Shown: positions 44,301 to 59,200 of the stretch, one piece after another
How positions within the stretch are numbered: position 1 is the stretch's first letter
Layout of the letters: every line of letters begins with the position of its first letter
Assembly: GCA_026874595.1 (NCBI GenBank)
Contig: CM049310.1
Span: 15,228,058 to 15,292,057 of the forward strand
Reading direction: 5' to 3'
Length of the DNA stretch: 64,000 bases
Origin: Sipunculus nudus
Lineage: Eukaryota; Annelida; Sipuncula; Golfingiida; Sipunculidae
Translations under genes and position numbers: made by a program
The notes under the pieces: model-generated
What the model saw: only the letters and a program-made list of their open reading frames with translations
What the model was told of the DNA's origin: nothing
The model's database searches: none

Positions 44301-47300
44301 TAGTACTGTAATTGTTACCCCCATGCAGAATCAATGCACCTCCACAGAACTGTTATTTGATTATTTTGCTTCATAACACTGCATACCTAATGCATACTAT
44401 TGTATGGAGTTTATATATAATTTCCAGTACACCACAGCTGATCAAACTATATTTCTGTAAATAATCTGTTGTGATCTCAGCATAAAATTCTCTGACATAT
44501 TAATATAAAATTTCATTTTTAGAGGTCAAGATTTGAGGACATCACACCATAAGCAATGTGCAACAATTTAAAATTTCTGTTTTTGTTTCTTGCAGTGATA
44601 GTGTTCCCCTTAAAAATCACTTCAGATTTATGAAAATAATAATCAAGCACAAGATGGCAACAGAAAAGTTTATAAAATTTTTTTCTAAAATTTCCTTCAT
44701 GTTATTACAATCAAGATCAGTCAAGGCTATATGACTATATGTGTTACTCACCCCGTTTTGTTTAATCAACAGCTCCAAGAACCTCCAGAGCAGGATGGCA
44801 GAGTCCCTGTCCACCAGTCTGGGACAGTCTCTACAGTTCTTGATCTTCTTCTGACAGAACAGCAGTACATCATTCTTATGGGTTTCTCCTCTGTGGACGA
44901 TATACAATGAATTAAATCAGACCACATGAGCCTGTTGAAATCTGAGTGGTTAACTTACCCCCAGTGACACATCACTTGCTTATGGTAGCTTAACTGAAAG
45001 AGGTATGGCCAGCAAGATTGTGGGTAAATATCTATTTGAATCTCTGACACGACCTCCTGTGACAAACACCCAGTGACAGGACACCTGGCCAAGGTCTTTG
45101 CACAATGATGGACCCTTCTCACCCATGAGTAAAATGGTATTGGTCAGCTACTAGAGCTGTAAAGGAACTAGAGAATAACTAAAAGAATGAAAAGGGTACT
45201 GAGAAGACAGAGTGTTTGGTTAGATAGATTAATGGCATCACTGATATCAGAATGTACACATAGAATCTGGGTTACAGGGAATGAAATATTTAACATTTAT
45301 AAAATGATCTCATAAATTTTAAAGTGCATCATTTTTTATGTGGATACCTGTATTTTTGTTATAGTGCATCATTCCTGTGGAAAAGTCTGGTTGATGCTGA
45401 ACCTATTGTGCTAACAGGTGGTGAAAGTCTTATAAATTAAAACCACATAATGAAAAATTTACACTCACTGTTAAAAGATACGTCACTTTGGCATTTTGAA
45501 AACCTCTAAATGTAATGTCTCTACTCACTTAATTAGTGGACCTGGGAACATTTTCAACTCCTCAGCTTCCCTCTGATCAAACAAAGTTCGAGATATATCT
45601 TGGATCTCTACTAGAGCAGGCTGACCATCAGCTGGCCTGTTGGGCAGGACCTTGATCACCTGACCTGCTGGGCCTATCGCTGCCACAACATGGGCGATCA
45701 TAAACTTCTGAGGTGTCCGTCTGCCTGGCTCCTCTGGTTCTGAAATTACAATTTATAGGTTTTTTAAAACATTTTCTCTAAATCATCACCTGAATTTACA
45801 TTATAACAATTCAGCCAATTACATGAAATATCAAACAGGTATCATTTATTAGAACTTCATATTTCTGTAACCACAAGAATTATTCATAAGTAAGTTCCAT
45901 TTTCCAAATACAACAAACATTCTCCTCTATACTGTTTAACAATCTGAGGTCCTATTGAGAACATTACACTGGTTAAAAAAAAGATTATGAAAATGCATAA
46001 AGTTATCCACTGCACACATTGGTATGTTCAGGATGGTTCATGTCCAATGTACTGTACTATGGTACTTCTTACAAAACATCTACTTGACTGAGTTATAATA
46101 AGAAGCAAAAAATTAACATAAACTCATAAATAAGCATCTGTGGCATATATCTGTGCAGTATTATTGAAATATTGGCATGGCTTTCAATGGGAAGAAGAAT
46201 TGGTGAATCTTGGATGCTCAGGCCAAACTTTTAGAGAGTCACATGGGATTTAGAGTGTCCTAAGTGGAGGGGATCTGTGTCAGTGACTGAGGGGTTATTT
46301 TCTATGTCTCAGTCTTTTACATCATTATTGTATCATCATATAGTTATATATCATGTCATTATATATGATTATAGTGAAACGTAAGGGTCAGTTGCCAGGG
46401 CAGTCTTTGACTGGTTTGTTGTTGTAGTGACAATGGCTGGGGACTGCTACACCTGCTTTGATCCTCTTGATTCTAACGCCAGTAATTTGTGCTTCTGATT
46501 TGGTCCTCAGGCACTGAGCATCACACATGCTTACGCCAGTGTTCCCTTAAGCTGTGAATTGGGTAAAAAAAAAGTTGAAACACTGGTTTCATATGCCAAG
46601 CTTTATGTATAATGGAGCCAACATGGCTGCCATCTTAACAAGTGAACCAATTGCAACATGAAACACTTCTTTATATATAATTATAAGACAATGCACTAGT
46701 ATATCCAATAGTTGGCATTTATGGACTTGAGCGATTTTCAGCTTCCAATCTTGAACCTAAGTGGGTATATGACAGTGCCTTGTCATAAGTAATTAAAACT
46801 TCTTAGGGCTTTGATGGACCATATAATCGGTGGTGTATAATATAAACAATTTTATCTTTTCACAGCACCCTAGTACTGACCTGGTTGAGGCTGCCCATAG
46901 CCATCATAGCCATACTCATAGCCATAACGGGGATCGTAGTGGTACCGTGGATCATAGCGAGGGTCCTGATGGGAGGGGTATATTGGGGACTGCTCGTGGA
47001 TGCTGGTTCTACTGCTTGGTCGGGATCCATGGTGGAACTCCCGAGCAAACTGATCCCTGTTGAAAAAGATATTTTAATCTATAACTACAACACTGTATCC
47101 TTTCACAAGAATTATAATCATGATAAGAATAATCTACCCAGTGTTTTTCTAGTTTCTAATTAACTACAACAATCACAACAAACATTATGATTAATTTTTT
47201 ACTAAATCATTCTTACTAGCAATTAGTTTACATTGTACATAATACAATGTATTTGCACTGCAATCTCGCTGATTAATACCAGATCGTGCATAGCAAAATG

Positions 47301-50170
47301 CAGTAAAATACAAATATGCACAAGGTTAATAAGTTTTTAATTCTACTTGGCACCATGCACTGTGTGTGTGTTAACACCATTTTCTGAATAAATATCTACA
47401 TTATACAAAACTCATGCCTGAATATTATATATTTACAAACAAAGCTGCAACCACAGAATGGGATAAGAAAAAGTTTATATACAATCACTATTGGGATATC
47501 AGATAAATTTACCAGCAGTTTAAAAAATGTCAGATGCACAAGGCAAGTGGAATACCATAAAGAGCAATTCATGTAATATTTAAGTACTCTACTGTATTCA
47601 GCTGGTCTCCCCCCCCCCCCCCCCACAAAAAAAAAACACTGGCGTTTTAGGTATGTGTGATGAAAATACCTAAAAACACCTTTTTACCGGAAACATCAAA
47701 TTTTAAGCTAAAAACTGGCATCTGATGAAAAATCATGTGTCTTACATGTCTATGCAGTACTGAACAATTAGTCTGCTAAGTTAATTTAAACAAGTGTTTC
47801 CTGTTTACCAGCCATTTTTGATGGCTCTGACAGTGCCACCTGGTAGTGGCAGGTGACATCAAAAGCCAAGCATTTGAAACATTCTTTCAGGTTTGTGAAT
47901 CACCTTAAATTTAATTTTAAGTTATGTCACAATACTGTATTGATATATTAAAACAGCTGATAATTTATCAAATGATGCCAGTTTTGGCTTTCAAGTCGAG
48001 GTTTAGTGGGTGTTTTGAGGTGTTTCATCAAAGGTACCTAAAGCAATGGTGCTTTGGATGATTCTGGGGACCTGTGTTCAGTTAAATGGTAGATTCATAT
48101 GAATCAAGTTTTGTGTAGGGTGATAAAAATTTTTTTTCATAGATATGGTATGTCATTTAAAATTTACTGTTTATTAAAAAAAAAAAACAAAAAAAAAAAA
48201 AAAAAAAACAGATGATGCACATATCATTCTTTGGGCAGTTGTGGAGGAGTAGGCATAGGACATTTTTTACCACTGGTAAACTTAAAATAATGAAGAGCTA
48301 AAAAAGCAAGTCATGATTTATACAAAAATTTACTAAAGCTGTGCCTTCCTTCTATTTGCCTCTGAATATAGTAAAAGTATTTATTATAATATATTGTTTT
48401 TTAATGAGATACTATTTTAAATAGCAAAAAGTTATTTTTCTATAAAACTAGATGTGTCGGAATGACACGAATGCCCCCGCCTGGGGCAAATTAGAAACAT
48501 TTGTAAAATTTTGAAAAATTTTTTAAGTTCAGGAGGTGTCGTATGGTCAAAAGTAGGTCAACAAGGGCAAAATGCAAACTCGATCTGTAACGGGTCATTA
48601 TCAAGCAACACACCAAAAATCATGCCAGTATATGCAGGCATTGTGAAAAAAAGTCCATACATGTGCATTTTCCATAAAAATTTCTCTCTTTCATGAAATT
48701 TTTTATGTTTAGGAGCCGTAAAACAATCAAAAGTAGGTCAACCAGGACGAAATGCAAACTCGATCTGTAACTGTCATTATCTGCCCACACATAAAAAATC
48801 AGGGTGGTATCTACAGGCATTGAGGAAAAAAAGTCAGTACATATGCATTTGTTATGAAAATTTCTATTTTTCATGAAACTTTCTATGTTCAGGAGCAGTC
48901 AAATGGTCAAAAGTAGGTCAACTGGGACAAAACAAGAACTTGATCTGTAACTGGTCATTATCTGCCTACACACCAAAAATCAGGCCCGTATCTGCAGGCA
49001 CTGCGAAAAAAAGTCCATACATGTGCACTTTTTTATGAAATTTTCTATGTTACAGCACCGTCAAATGGTCAAAAGTAGGTCAACTGGGACAAAAGGTGAA
49101 CTCGATCTGTAACTGGTCATTATCTGCCCACACACCAAAAATCAGGCCAATATCTGCAGGTATTGCGAAGAAAAGTCTGTACAAGTGTATTTGTCATGAA
49201 AATTTATATTTTACATGAAATTTTCTATGTTCAGGAGCCCTAAAACAATCAAAAGTAGGTCAACTGGGATGAAACGCGAACTTGATCTGTAACTGGTCAA
49301 TATCTGCCCACACACCAAAAATCAGGCCAATATCTGCAGGCACTGCGAAAAAAAGTCTGTACATGTGTATTTGTCATGAAATTTCATATTTTTCATGAAA
49401 TTTTCTATGTTAAGGAGCCGTAAAACGGTCAAAAGTAGGTCAACCTGGACAAAACGCGAACTTGATCTGTAACTGGTCTATATCTGGCCACACACCAAAA
49501 ATCAGGCCAATATCTGCAGGCATTGCGAAAAAAAATCTGTACATGTGTATCTGTCATGAATATTTCTATTTTTCATGAAATTTTCTAAGTTAAGGAGGCG
49601 TAAAACGTTCAAAAGTAGGTCAACCGGGACAAAACCCGAACTCAATCTGTAACTGGTCATTATCTGCCCACACACAAAAAATCAGGCCAATATCTGCAGG
49701 CTTTGCGAAAAAAAATCCGTACATGTGTACATTTGCCATGAAAATTTCTATTTTTCATGAAATTTTCAAAGTTTAGGAGCTGTAAAACAGTCAAAAGTAG
49801 GTCAACTGGGACAAAACGCTAACTCAATCTGTAACTGGTCATTATCTGCCTACACACCAAAAATCAGGCCAATATCTGCAGGCATTGCGAAAAAAAGTCC
49901 GTACATGTGTATTTGTCATGAAATTTCTATTTTTTATGAAATTTTTTAAGTTTAGGAGCCGTAAAACGGTCAAAAGTAGGTCAACAGGGACGAAACGCGA
50001 ACTTGATCTGTAACTGGTCTATATCTGCCCACACACCAAAAATCAGGCCAATATCTGCAGGCATTGCCAAAAAAAGTCCGTACAACTGTTTGATTTCGGA
50101 ATGACGGAAGGACGGACATGGGTAAAACTATATGCCCCGGCCACTTTGTGGCGGGGGCCTAAAAATTACT

Positions 50171-50226
<56 letters not shown>

Positions 50227-53200
50227 CTGACTTATTAAATATGTAATCTTTCCATAACATATTTATTATTATTAACATATTTTCAAAAGTTCTTTCAATG
50301 TTGGTAAAAGTTGATTAAATTATTTCAAAAGGTTTAAACATTTCCACGCAACAGAAATTTACAGTCTATGTACAAAGCCCAGATCAAGCTCAAAAGAAAC
50401 AAAATCATTGATAATTCTAAGATAAGTCAGTCTAGAATGAATATTTAAATTGATGTTAATAATTGTTACATCTTAATTTTTTGTAGATTTATGTTGGAAT
50501 TATTTTAAAGACAAAGAAATAAATTTCATTTGAAATTAGAAAGAAAACCATAAGACAGAGGTTCATTCCAAATGAAATAAAATAATAAAAAGTTGTTGGA
50601 CAAAAATGCTTTTTGATGATTTCAAACAATAGACAAATTTATAGGAAATGCAACATAATTTCATGAAAAAAAAACTAAAACAGACCTTTGAATCATTTTA
50701 ATACATTTACAAAATCTATGGACAGAAATTGAGTCTTTTATGATGATGCAAATTAAAATAAAAAATTACGGGCCAGGAAACAATTTTCTTTATGGTATGA
50801 AATATATACAAAATAAATGGACAGGTAAAGAATATAAATTTTTGCACTGAAACAAAATAAAACACAAAATGTTCCGTATGATTAGAATAATTTTAAGAGA
50901 AGCCTTAAGAAGTGAAAAGGTCACTTAGTACGTACGCCCCAGTGTCAATGCTGGGCGTGCTCCCTCTGGACTGAGAGTGGTAACTTAGTCTATCGTATTC
51001 ACCATTTGCACTCTGACCGTAACCGTACTGGTCATACGTCCTGTAAACAGAGCACTCGGGTTAGTTAGAATGGCAACGGTTATTAAAATGAGATGACACA
51101 GGGTGGCCACAACACTAACAGTTTACAGTCGAAAGGCTGCAGAGTTATCAAAATTGCTAGCTACACATCAGAAAGAAACTAGGTTTTAAAATTAAAAATA
51201 TAAAACCTTATCATATTATCTTAACCCTGGCTGTGTGGAATGATACTGTGGTTGGCTATTTGTTTGTAAGGATTTCAAATTCGTTTTATTCGAGAAAAGG
51301 ACACTTGTGTGAAAACTAAAAGCTTCTTGAAATAGGCGTCCCATCTGCACATGTGAACAGTCAACCTGTAGCCTTACTGGCATTTTGTGTACAGTTTCCA
51401 TGCATATAGTGTCTGTTGTTAAAGGGCAAATTATATTAATAATGAAAAAAACTGGCTTTTTATGTCACCTGTAAATTAAAGCTGGATATACCATAAAAAT
51501 CCTTTATATTAATTGCCAGAAATGAACAAGAATTTCAACTTGTTCAATGGAACTCTAGAGTCCTGGTAAAATTATTGGGATTTTCGATGCAAACTTAATA
51601 ATGTAGGAATGTATATAAATTGTGTACATTATCTGTATGGTACATTACTCTACTGTATCATGAAAATTCACCCTGGCAAATTTTGGATTTTATGAAAAAA
51701 TCACAAAAGTCTACCACTATGAATGTGAAGCCAACCACAGTGTATGATTGTGGCAAGGTGTACACTTGCACTTGTATGTTCTTGTGTAGGTGTTTGTTAT
51801 GTACTTGTGTAGGTGTTTGTTATGTACTTGTGTAGGTGCTTGTTATGTACTTGTGTAGGTGTGTATTATGTATTTGTGTAGGTGTGTGTTATGTACTTGT
51901 GTAGGTGTTTGCTAAATGTACTTGTGTAGGTGTTTGTTAAATGTACTTGTGTAGGTGTTTGTTATGTACTTGTGTAGGTGTTTGTTATGTACTTGTGTAG
52001 GTGTTTGTTATGTACTTGTGTAGGTGCTTGTTACGTACTTGTGTAGGTGCTTGTTATGTACTTGTGTAGGTGTGTATTATGTATTTGTGTAGGTGTGTGT
52101 TATGTACTTGTGTAGGTGTTTGCTAAATGTACTTGTTTAGGTGTTTGTTAAATGTACTTGTGAAGGTGTTTGTTATGTACTTGTGTAGGTGTTTGTTATG
52201 TACTTGTGTAGATGTGTGTTATGTACTTGTGTAGGTGTTTGTTATGTACTTGTGTAGGTGTTTGTTATGTACTTGTGAAGGTATTATAACCTTCACCAAG
52301 CTGGTTATTTTTACATCTATGTCTGTGTGTTTGTTGGTCTGTTTGTTCAACTTTTGTACCAAAACCCCTGAAAGCCACATATGACTGTGGGTCACAGTTT
52401 TACCGATAAGCCTGCAGCGTGCTCAAACTGGGTGGGGCTGACAGTGAAATCTGACACTATTATTGTGCTGAGATTCACACTTTGAGGCCTCTGCTCCTTT
52501 CTGGACCACAGAAGTCAGACAAATTTTTAATGACTTGGTCATCCCTTCAAGCTAAGTACTGTCGGTAACTTCATATAATATTGCACCAAATACATAATCA
52601 GTGATATTATATATTTAGGTTCTTTAACTACTTAACATAAAGGCAGTCAATAATCGATAACTTTTTTCTTTTTTTTTGTGATTCCACTGGGTCTAAATTT
52701 TAAGCTTTGTGTATTCTAGTTTATCATTCAAATTATCAAGGTATTGGAAAATAATTCTACCATGTATATACCTGTACTGTGTTAAAATTCTAAAAATAAA
52801 AAATTTCCAGCTTCATAGATTATGGAATATTTGGTTGAACAGTTTATTTATCAATTACTGATGGGTTGGTTCAAATTACCCAATGATTGTGAAATAGTGT
52901 TGTGTGGCCACTGTGTTCTCATTTTTATATTATTTGCAACAGCAAAACTTCAGATATGCTCTCCACACCCCTGCATGATAGCATAGCACATGGAATTCTA
53001 ATCTGAACTAAAAGCTCACTTTGCAAAGCAGCAGTACCTCCTCCATATGATAATATGGCTCCATATCACCTGGTCTCAAATAACCATTGGGGAGATTTAT
53101 AAAAAAAAATGACAATAATGTTGAATTCATGTTACCATTCAACCTGTACTGCTTGGATCGGTTTTAGCTTTTGGACAAATTCTGACACTCTTAATATTTA

Positions 53201-56200
53201 CATTTCATTGTAACATCATGGAGATACAATAATTATTGTATCTCCAAGGAGATACAATAATTATTGTATCTCCATGGTGATATCTTGCTCAGCTTTTGTT
53301 TTATCTTTGCCAAAACTTTGAGCAGTTACCACAGAGCGGCTTTCTTTCAGTATTATGGAAATCTTTAGGAAATAAATCTGCAGTTTGTTTGACCTCAGAA
53401 GTTACAGCCAAATCAGGGAGTTCTAGGTGCCACCCTAGTGTGAAATTCACTCTCCCTTTAAAATCATTTTAAACATCTAACAAGGTTATCAAAAAAAGAC
53501 CCATGGATTTAAAAATATAAGCTGAGCATGAGATGCATGAGAACTTGCTGTCAGCAAATTGGTGAGTCTTGGATGAACAATGAAAAATCTTAGGCCAAAA
53601 AAAAAAAATTAGGTTTGTTTCTCATGCATTATTTTTTCAGAAATCAATGAGGGCGGGCGTTTTTTTTATTTATAATTATTTTGTATGTTTAAAGAAAAAT
53701 GTAAAATGATAAGGGAAAAGCATGATAACAACATTTATTTTGCTTAACAAGTAAAAGCAATACATAACAAAGGAAATTTTATTGAAATTGTATAATTTTT
53801 TTCTTGAAAGAAATGTCCAAGCAGCTTGAGCTCAAAATTGGCAAGTTTCTATTGAAAATAAAATAGACAATTTTGATGTAAGGGTTTAAAATTGATGCAG
53901 CCAGTGCCTGAGAGCCATACCTTTTATTTTTTTTTGGCCTTATGATAGCAACTTTGAAACATTTAAATACAATCGTATCACTTAACATGCACTTCTCCAT
54001 GATAATGAGTAAGTAAACATCAACTGCTTTTGGATCTTTTGTACATTTACAAATATGTAAAACCATCTTGTCTGTGTCCAAGAGAAAAACTTACTTTATG
54101 GGAAAACTCTAGCTTTTCCTTTGAACAAGATTTTATTCAAAGTGGTGAGCCTATAACACAGCTGTAAGTGTAGCTATAGCGACCTTTGGTTGAAGCTGCA
54201 AATTTATTACTGGCAAAACTAGATGCAGCGTGTAGGGAGTGGCATATCTTAAATTAAACTTTATTATCTGTTGAGCAAAATACTGCCAAACAAATAACCT
54301 CATAATTCATGCAAAAAATACATGTAATGCTTGAAGAACTTTGTTTCCAATGATATCTTTGCATGACAGACTTAAGCATGAATACAGGGACTTTTTCCAA
54401 AATGTTTTATATATTTGCTATGTAAAATCTCATCCTGATCTGCATCTGGGTACAACCTAGGCTAAAACTTTGTCAAATAAAAAGGCTTTTTATATGAAAA
54501 TTGAAATGTCTGAATAAAAAGATCACAACATTCAATCTACAATAATGATGTAAGAGAGAATAAAATCTGTAGAAAAAGATATGTGCAGGGAACTTCAGGT
54601 CCACCTATTAGAAAGTATATGAAACACAAAGTGGAAATAGGGAAAAGTGCTCATGGGTCACATATAAAATGAAATCAGACATGACAAACTGTTTGACAAA
54701 CCAGACTACATGTCTGGCTATGATACTTAATACAGGCAGTAAACTGAAAGTGAGTATATAAAACATCTCAAAACTGTGATTTACACAAATCTATCAAGAA
54801 AGCAATTACATGACAGCAGCATACTGATGACAAAATATTCACCATAGTGCATTTTGCACTATGTAAGCAGGGATAATTGGTAAGCAAATACATTTATCTA
54901 ACCATGAAATCTTAGATGACAATTTTTTTTCTCTCAAATGCAACCAAACAGCATACTGCAAAATTTGCAGGGATTATTCTAACACTTAACTATGGCCTAA
55001 TTTCTGCAAATTCATCTGTTTCAAATATTTTTCACTTGAAATTCGCCCCATTCACTACTTAAAAATCCTCTCATCCCAAATGTAATGATATAAAAATAAA
55101 CTGCCTTTACACAAACAGGAGCAAAATCTTGGAAGTCAGAATAATCCCTGATGTAAAAGAAAATCATGCTTGACATTAATAAAATATGCAGCAAGATGAC
55201 ATGTATTAGTTTTATGGAATCTTGGCTTTGTTGCCAAGGTTACCTGTTATCCTGTTGACTGTAAGATTTCATCTCGTCCATGTAGCCTCGTGAATATCGG
55301 TCTTGATAGTAGTAGCTGTAGTATGGGTCATCTTCATAGCGATAATCTCTATAGTAACCATGATGGTCTCTATAGTAATAATCATCTACAACAAGATAAA
55401 AAATGTGACCTTAATAATTTTTTACTAGAATAAAATATACTAGAAGACGGGTAGTCGACAAGCAATTACGTATATCTACCAAAATCAGAGTGGAATGGGT
55501 GAAGTGAGGCATGGATTGAGTGGCAAGGGCAAATAGAGTGAGGTGTGTTGCATATTAGCATGAATATCTGCAGCCGAAATGTGTATGTAGGTTGCGCCAT
55601 CTACCACAAAATCCAGAAAGCTGGCCAAGTTGTATACATATGCAAAATTTTAGGCAGAAAAGTCAAACCACAACATGTATATGAGTGATTTTATCCCACA
55701 GCAGACAAACAGAAGGACTTGTGCAAAAATGGTGGCAGGTGGCACCACCAATTTTGTGTATGATAAAGAGCTATGTGAGATCTATACACATGCAAAATTT
55801 CAGGGGGATATGTCCAACCAGTCCGGAGATATAAGCATGGATGCCTGCAGCGTAAACATGAATGTAGGTGGCGCCACCTGTCATAAACTCAAGAAAGCTA
55901 TCCAGGATGTATACGCATGCAAAATTTCAGGTGAATTAGTCAACCCACTGCAGAGATATGAGTGATTTTAACCTAAGGCAGACAAACAGATTGACACTGT
56001 GCAAACATGGTTGCAGGTGGCTCCATTTTTTGTGTATGTTATAAAGCTAACCAAGGGCTACATTTATACAATTTTTTTTCCCTGATTAGTCAAATGGTTC
56101 CTGAGATATGTGGGTTTATGTGGAAACAGATGCACAAATGGGCGCTGGGCAGAGAGGAAAGGTCAATCTACGCCAATTGATTAGGCACCAGTTCACATGT

Positions 56201-59200
56201 AACCCGATAATTGGTTTAAGTTTCGGAATAATCAGTCCAGGAGTCTCAGAGAAGTTCTCCGGAAACAAAGTTTCCGCAAAACTTTGTTAGGTGGATACAA
56301 TAATCTTTCAGAATACAGTTTTATAGTGAATTACACATCATACATCTCTCTTTGGAAGAATTTATCACATACACTGACTGAACACTGCCATTCAATCTGT
56401 ATCTCTGTACTTATTGTCTTAAATTGTAGTATGAATTCACATCTAAGTGTAATTTACAATAAACTGCATTTATATGTTGAATTTTTTTCTCCAACTGAAA
56501 ACCTGTGATATAAATTACCTATATTCATTTATGGACAGGCTTCACTGCTCACAACACCAGTCTGTGAATTGTGAACAATTACTGGACAAAATGCAACCCA
56601 ACTTTAACTAAAAAGTAATAACTGGATATATAGTACATTTTTAGTAAAACTGCCCACCTCTGTATCTGTCTCGCTTGTAGTAATCCTTATGGTCATATCC
56701 TGCCTCTTGGCCAGCTCTTGATCGTGGTCTCTCCGGCTCTTGACCTTGCCTAGAGGAAGGTCGTGATGAGGATCTTGAATGGGGCCGTTCATCTGTGAAT
56801 ACAAATGCGCATGTATACAGCAAAACCATGTTATAGTCAAAACATGACATTTATTTCATTTGATACAACCAAACAATAAATAAACACATATCTCTCGGCA
56901 AAGCTTTTTCATTTGTACAGCAAGAGCACCACAAGGTTGCATAATATGCTCCTTGTATGTCTTGTGACCTCTGACCTCATTAAATATGTGTTGGTTTTGC
57001 TGAGAATTAAGTTCAGGTGAGAAACTCTGTTGGTAAATACTTGTTTGAGTTTCATGATAATCGATCAGATTTTTTATAAGTCATCAGTCTCGTGACCTCT
57101 GACCTCATTTAATATGCATGGGTTTAGCCAAGAATTGAACTTAGGCAAGATATTATGTTGGTTAATATTCCTGTTGCATTTTAATCAAATCTATTAAAAT
57201 TCCTGGTAAACAATTGAGAAGACACCACAAATGAGCCTGGTTACATCTGACCTAATTAAATATGTATGGATTTTGCCTAGAAACGAACTTTAAGGTAATC
57301 TATTGAAAAGCAGTGTTTTTGAATTTCATGAAAATCCATCACAGCCCTGGTCAGTTATCATGGCAACACTAAAATATAATGAGCAGACAGATGGTAGGAC
57401 CACAGGTATACCATTGCTCATGTATTCCGCCTAAGATGAGTTTACTATTGGTTAAAATAAATACATTTCATGAAAGTCCATTAATTTTTTGTACTTAAGA
57501 ACTTTGACCTTATTAAAAATCCATGGATTTTGCTGGGAGCCTAATTTAGGCGAGATATTATATTGGTTTATCTTTATGCCAAGTTTCATTCAAATCCATC
57601 CTATTTCTGGTAAGTTATTGTAACAATATAACTGATAAACCTGGTGACCTCTGGCCTCATTAAATTTTGCCTGGAATCAAACTCGGGTGAGATAATCTAT
57701 TTTTAAGGAATTATAGAGAATTTTGAGTAAATTCATGAATGCTCTGGTCAGTAATCATAATGACACTTAAAAGTATAGGAACAGACACAGAGACAGACAA
57801 TCACCCTGTGTGAGGTGAACATTTTGCAATCAGGCCAATAGGTCAGCCCCAATGTACTGAATAAAAAATAGGGTTATAGGAATGACCTACACTGTGAAAA
57901 ACAATTTCTAAAACTGACCCATTTTTTTGTTCAACCATTTCTCCTCTACTTTGGTAAAAAGAAATGTTTTCTTAAATATTTATAATTTTTTTATTTAAGA
58001 GACAACAAATTTGGTCTTACAGCCCATATTTTGGATTGTAAAAATTTGTAATACCATAAAGTTAACTTCATAAGTCATATTACCATAGATATCTGCATCT
58101 TGAACAAATTTTACTAACCTTGCCTGGACCTAGGTCTATCATACTGCTCCCCAGGGTGTCGACTGTAGGCATCTTGATAATAACCCCTGCTGGATGGCCT
58201 CTGGTATGGATCCCTGTATGGATCATAGTCGTATCCAGACCTGCTATGTGGCCGATCGTAACCTCTGTAGTACGGATCATTATAGCGTGGATCCTGATAC
58301 CGTGGATCAGCTCTCCTCCGATCATCGTACCCATATTGCGATCTACCAGACTGGTCACTTTGTACACTTGACTGGCGGTCATAGCCTTGCCTTGAAGAAG
58401 GCCTGTTGTCTGGATATCTGGAACCATACTGTGAATTTTCATCATAGTTTTGTCTAGAATGAGGTCGCTCATACTGTCTTGATTGAGGACGATCATGAAC
58501 TGACTGTCTTGATGATGGTCGATCATATGACTGCTGACGGGAAGGTGGTCGATCATATGATTGTTGTCTGGAAGGTGATCGTTCATATCCCTGGTGGGGC
58601 ATAGGTGGTGGTCCACCTTGGTTTCCTTGGAAACCCCTTGAATCATGGGATTGCTGTTGTTGATTTCTCATACCTGCGGGTGGTTGACTTGTTACAGGTT
58701 GGGCATGGCCAGTCTGGGGATATCTGCCTCCATCAGCAGGCCCAGGGGGTGGAGGTGGACCCATGCTTGTCTGGCCCCCTGGTATATTTTGCGACTGGGA
58801 CTGTGGGGGCATCTGCCTTTCATTAGTAAGTGGCTTCTGAGGCTTACTTTCAATCCTCTGCTGTTCATGAGACTGTAGAGCTGGAGCAACTGAAGGTGGA
58901 GGCCCCATCGCTGCCGGAGGTTGCCCATGAAACTGGCCAGGACCTCCCAGGGGTGGTCCTGTGTTTGCCTTGGGTTGTGGTACCATTCCTTGTGGTTGAG
59001 CATGTCCTGTAACTGGCTGTGCTGTTACAGGATGGGCAGGACTGAAAGCCCCTGTAGGTTGCTGTACAGGGTTTGGTGGCAGCTCTTGAGCACTTCTTTC
59101 CATAGCTGAAACATCTATTTGGCCATCATTAACAGCAAATGAATCAGATCTACTTTGCTTCTGAGTAACTGATGTTCCGGGCTGCTGGGGAGCTGCAGGA

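Larger units (their letters stand above)
44177..46880 (-). other. Introns 5-7: nothing recognised
   Basis: Sequence between exons 5 and 8, apart from exons 6 and 7. AT-rich; no mobile-element ends or RNA genes were seen. Confidence 0.5.

Noticed and set aside
53779-54081. 100-codon minus-strand frame
   Set aside because: It runs across the end of the GGCC MITE into flanking intron and shows no family resemblance.
58080-58646. 188-codon frame overlapping exon 1 on the same strand
   Set aside because: An out-of-frame shadow of the YDRPxSRQ repeats; the Sec16 frame continues through with a proper donor.
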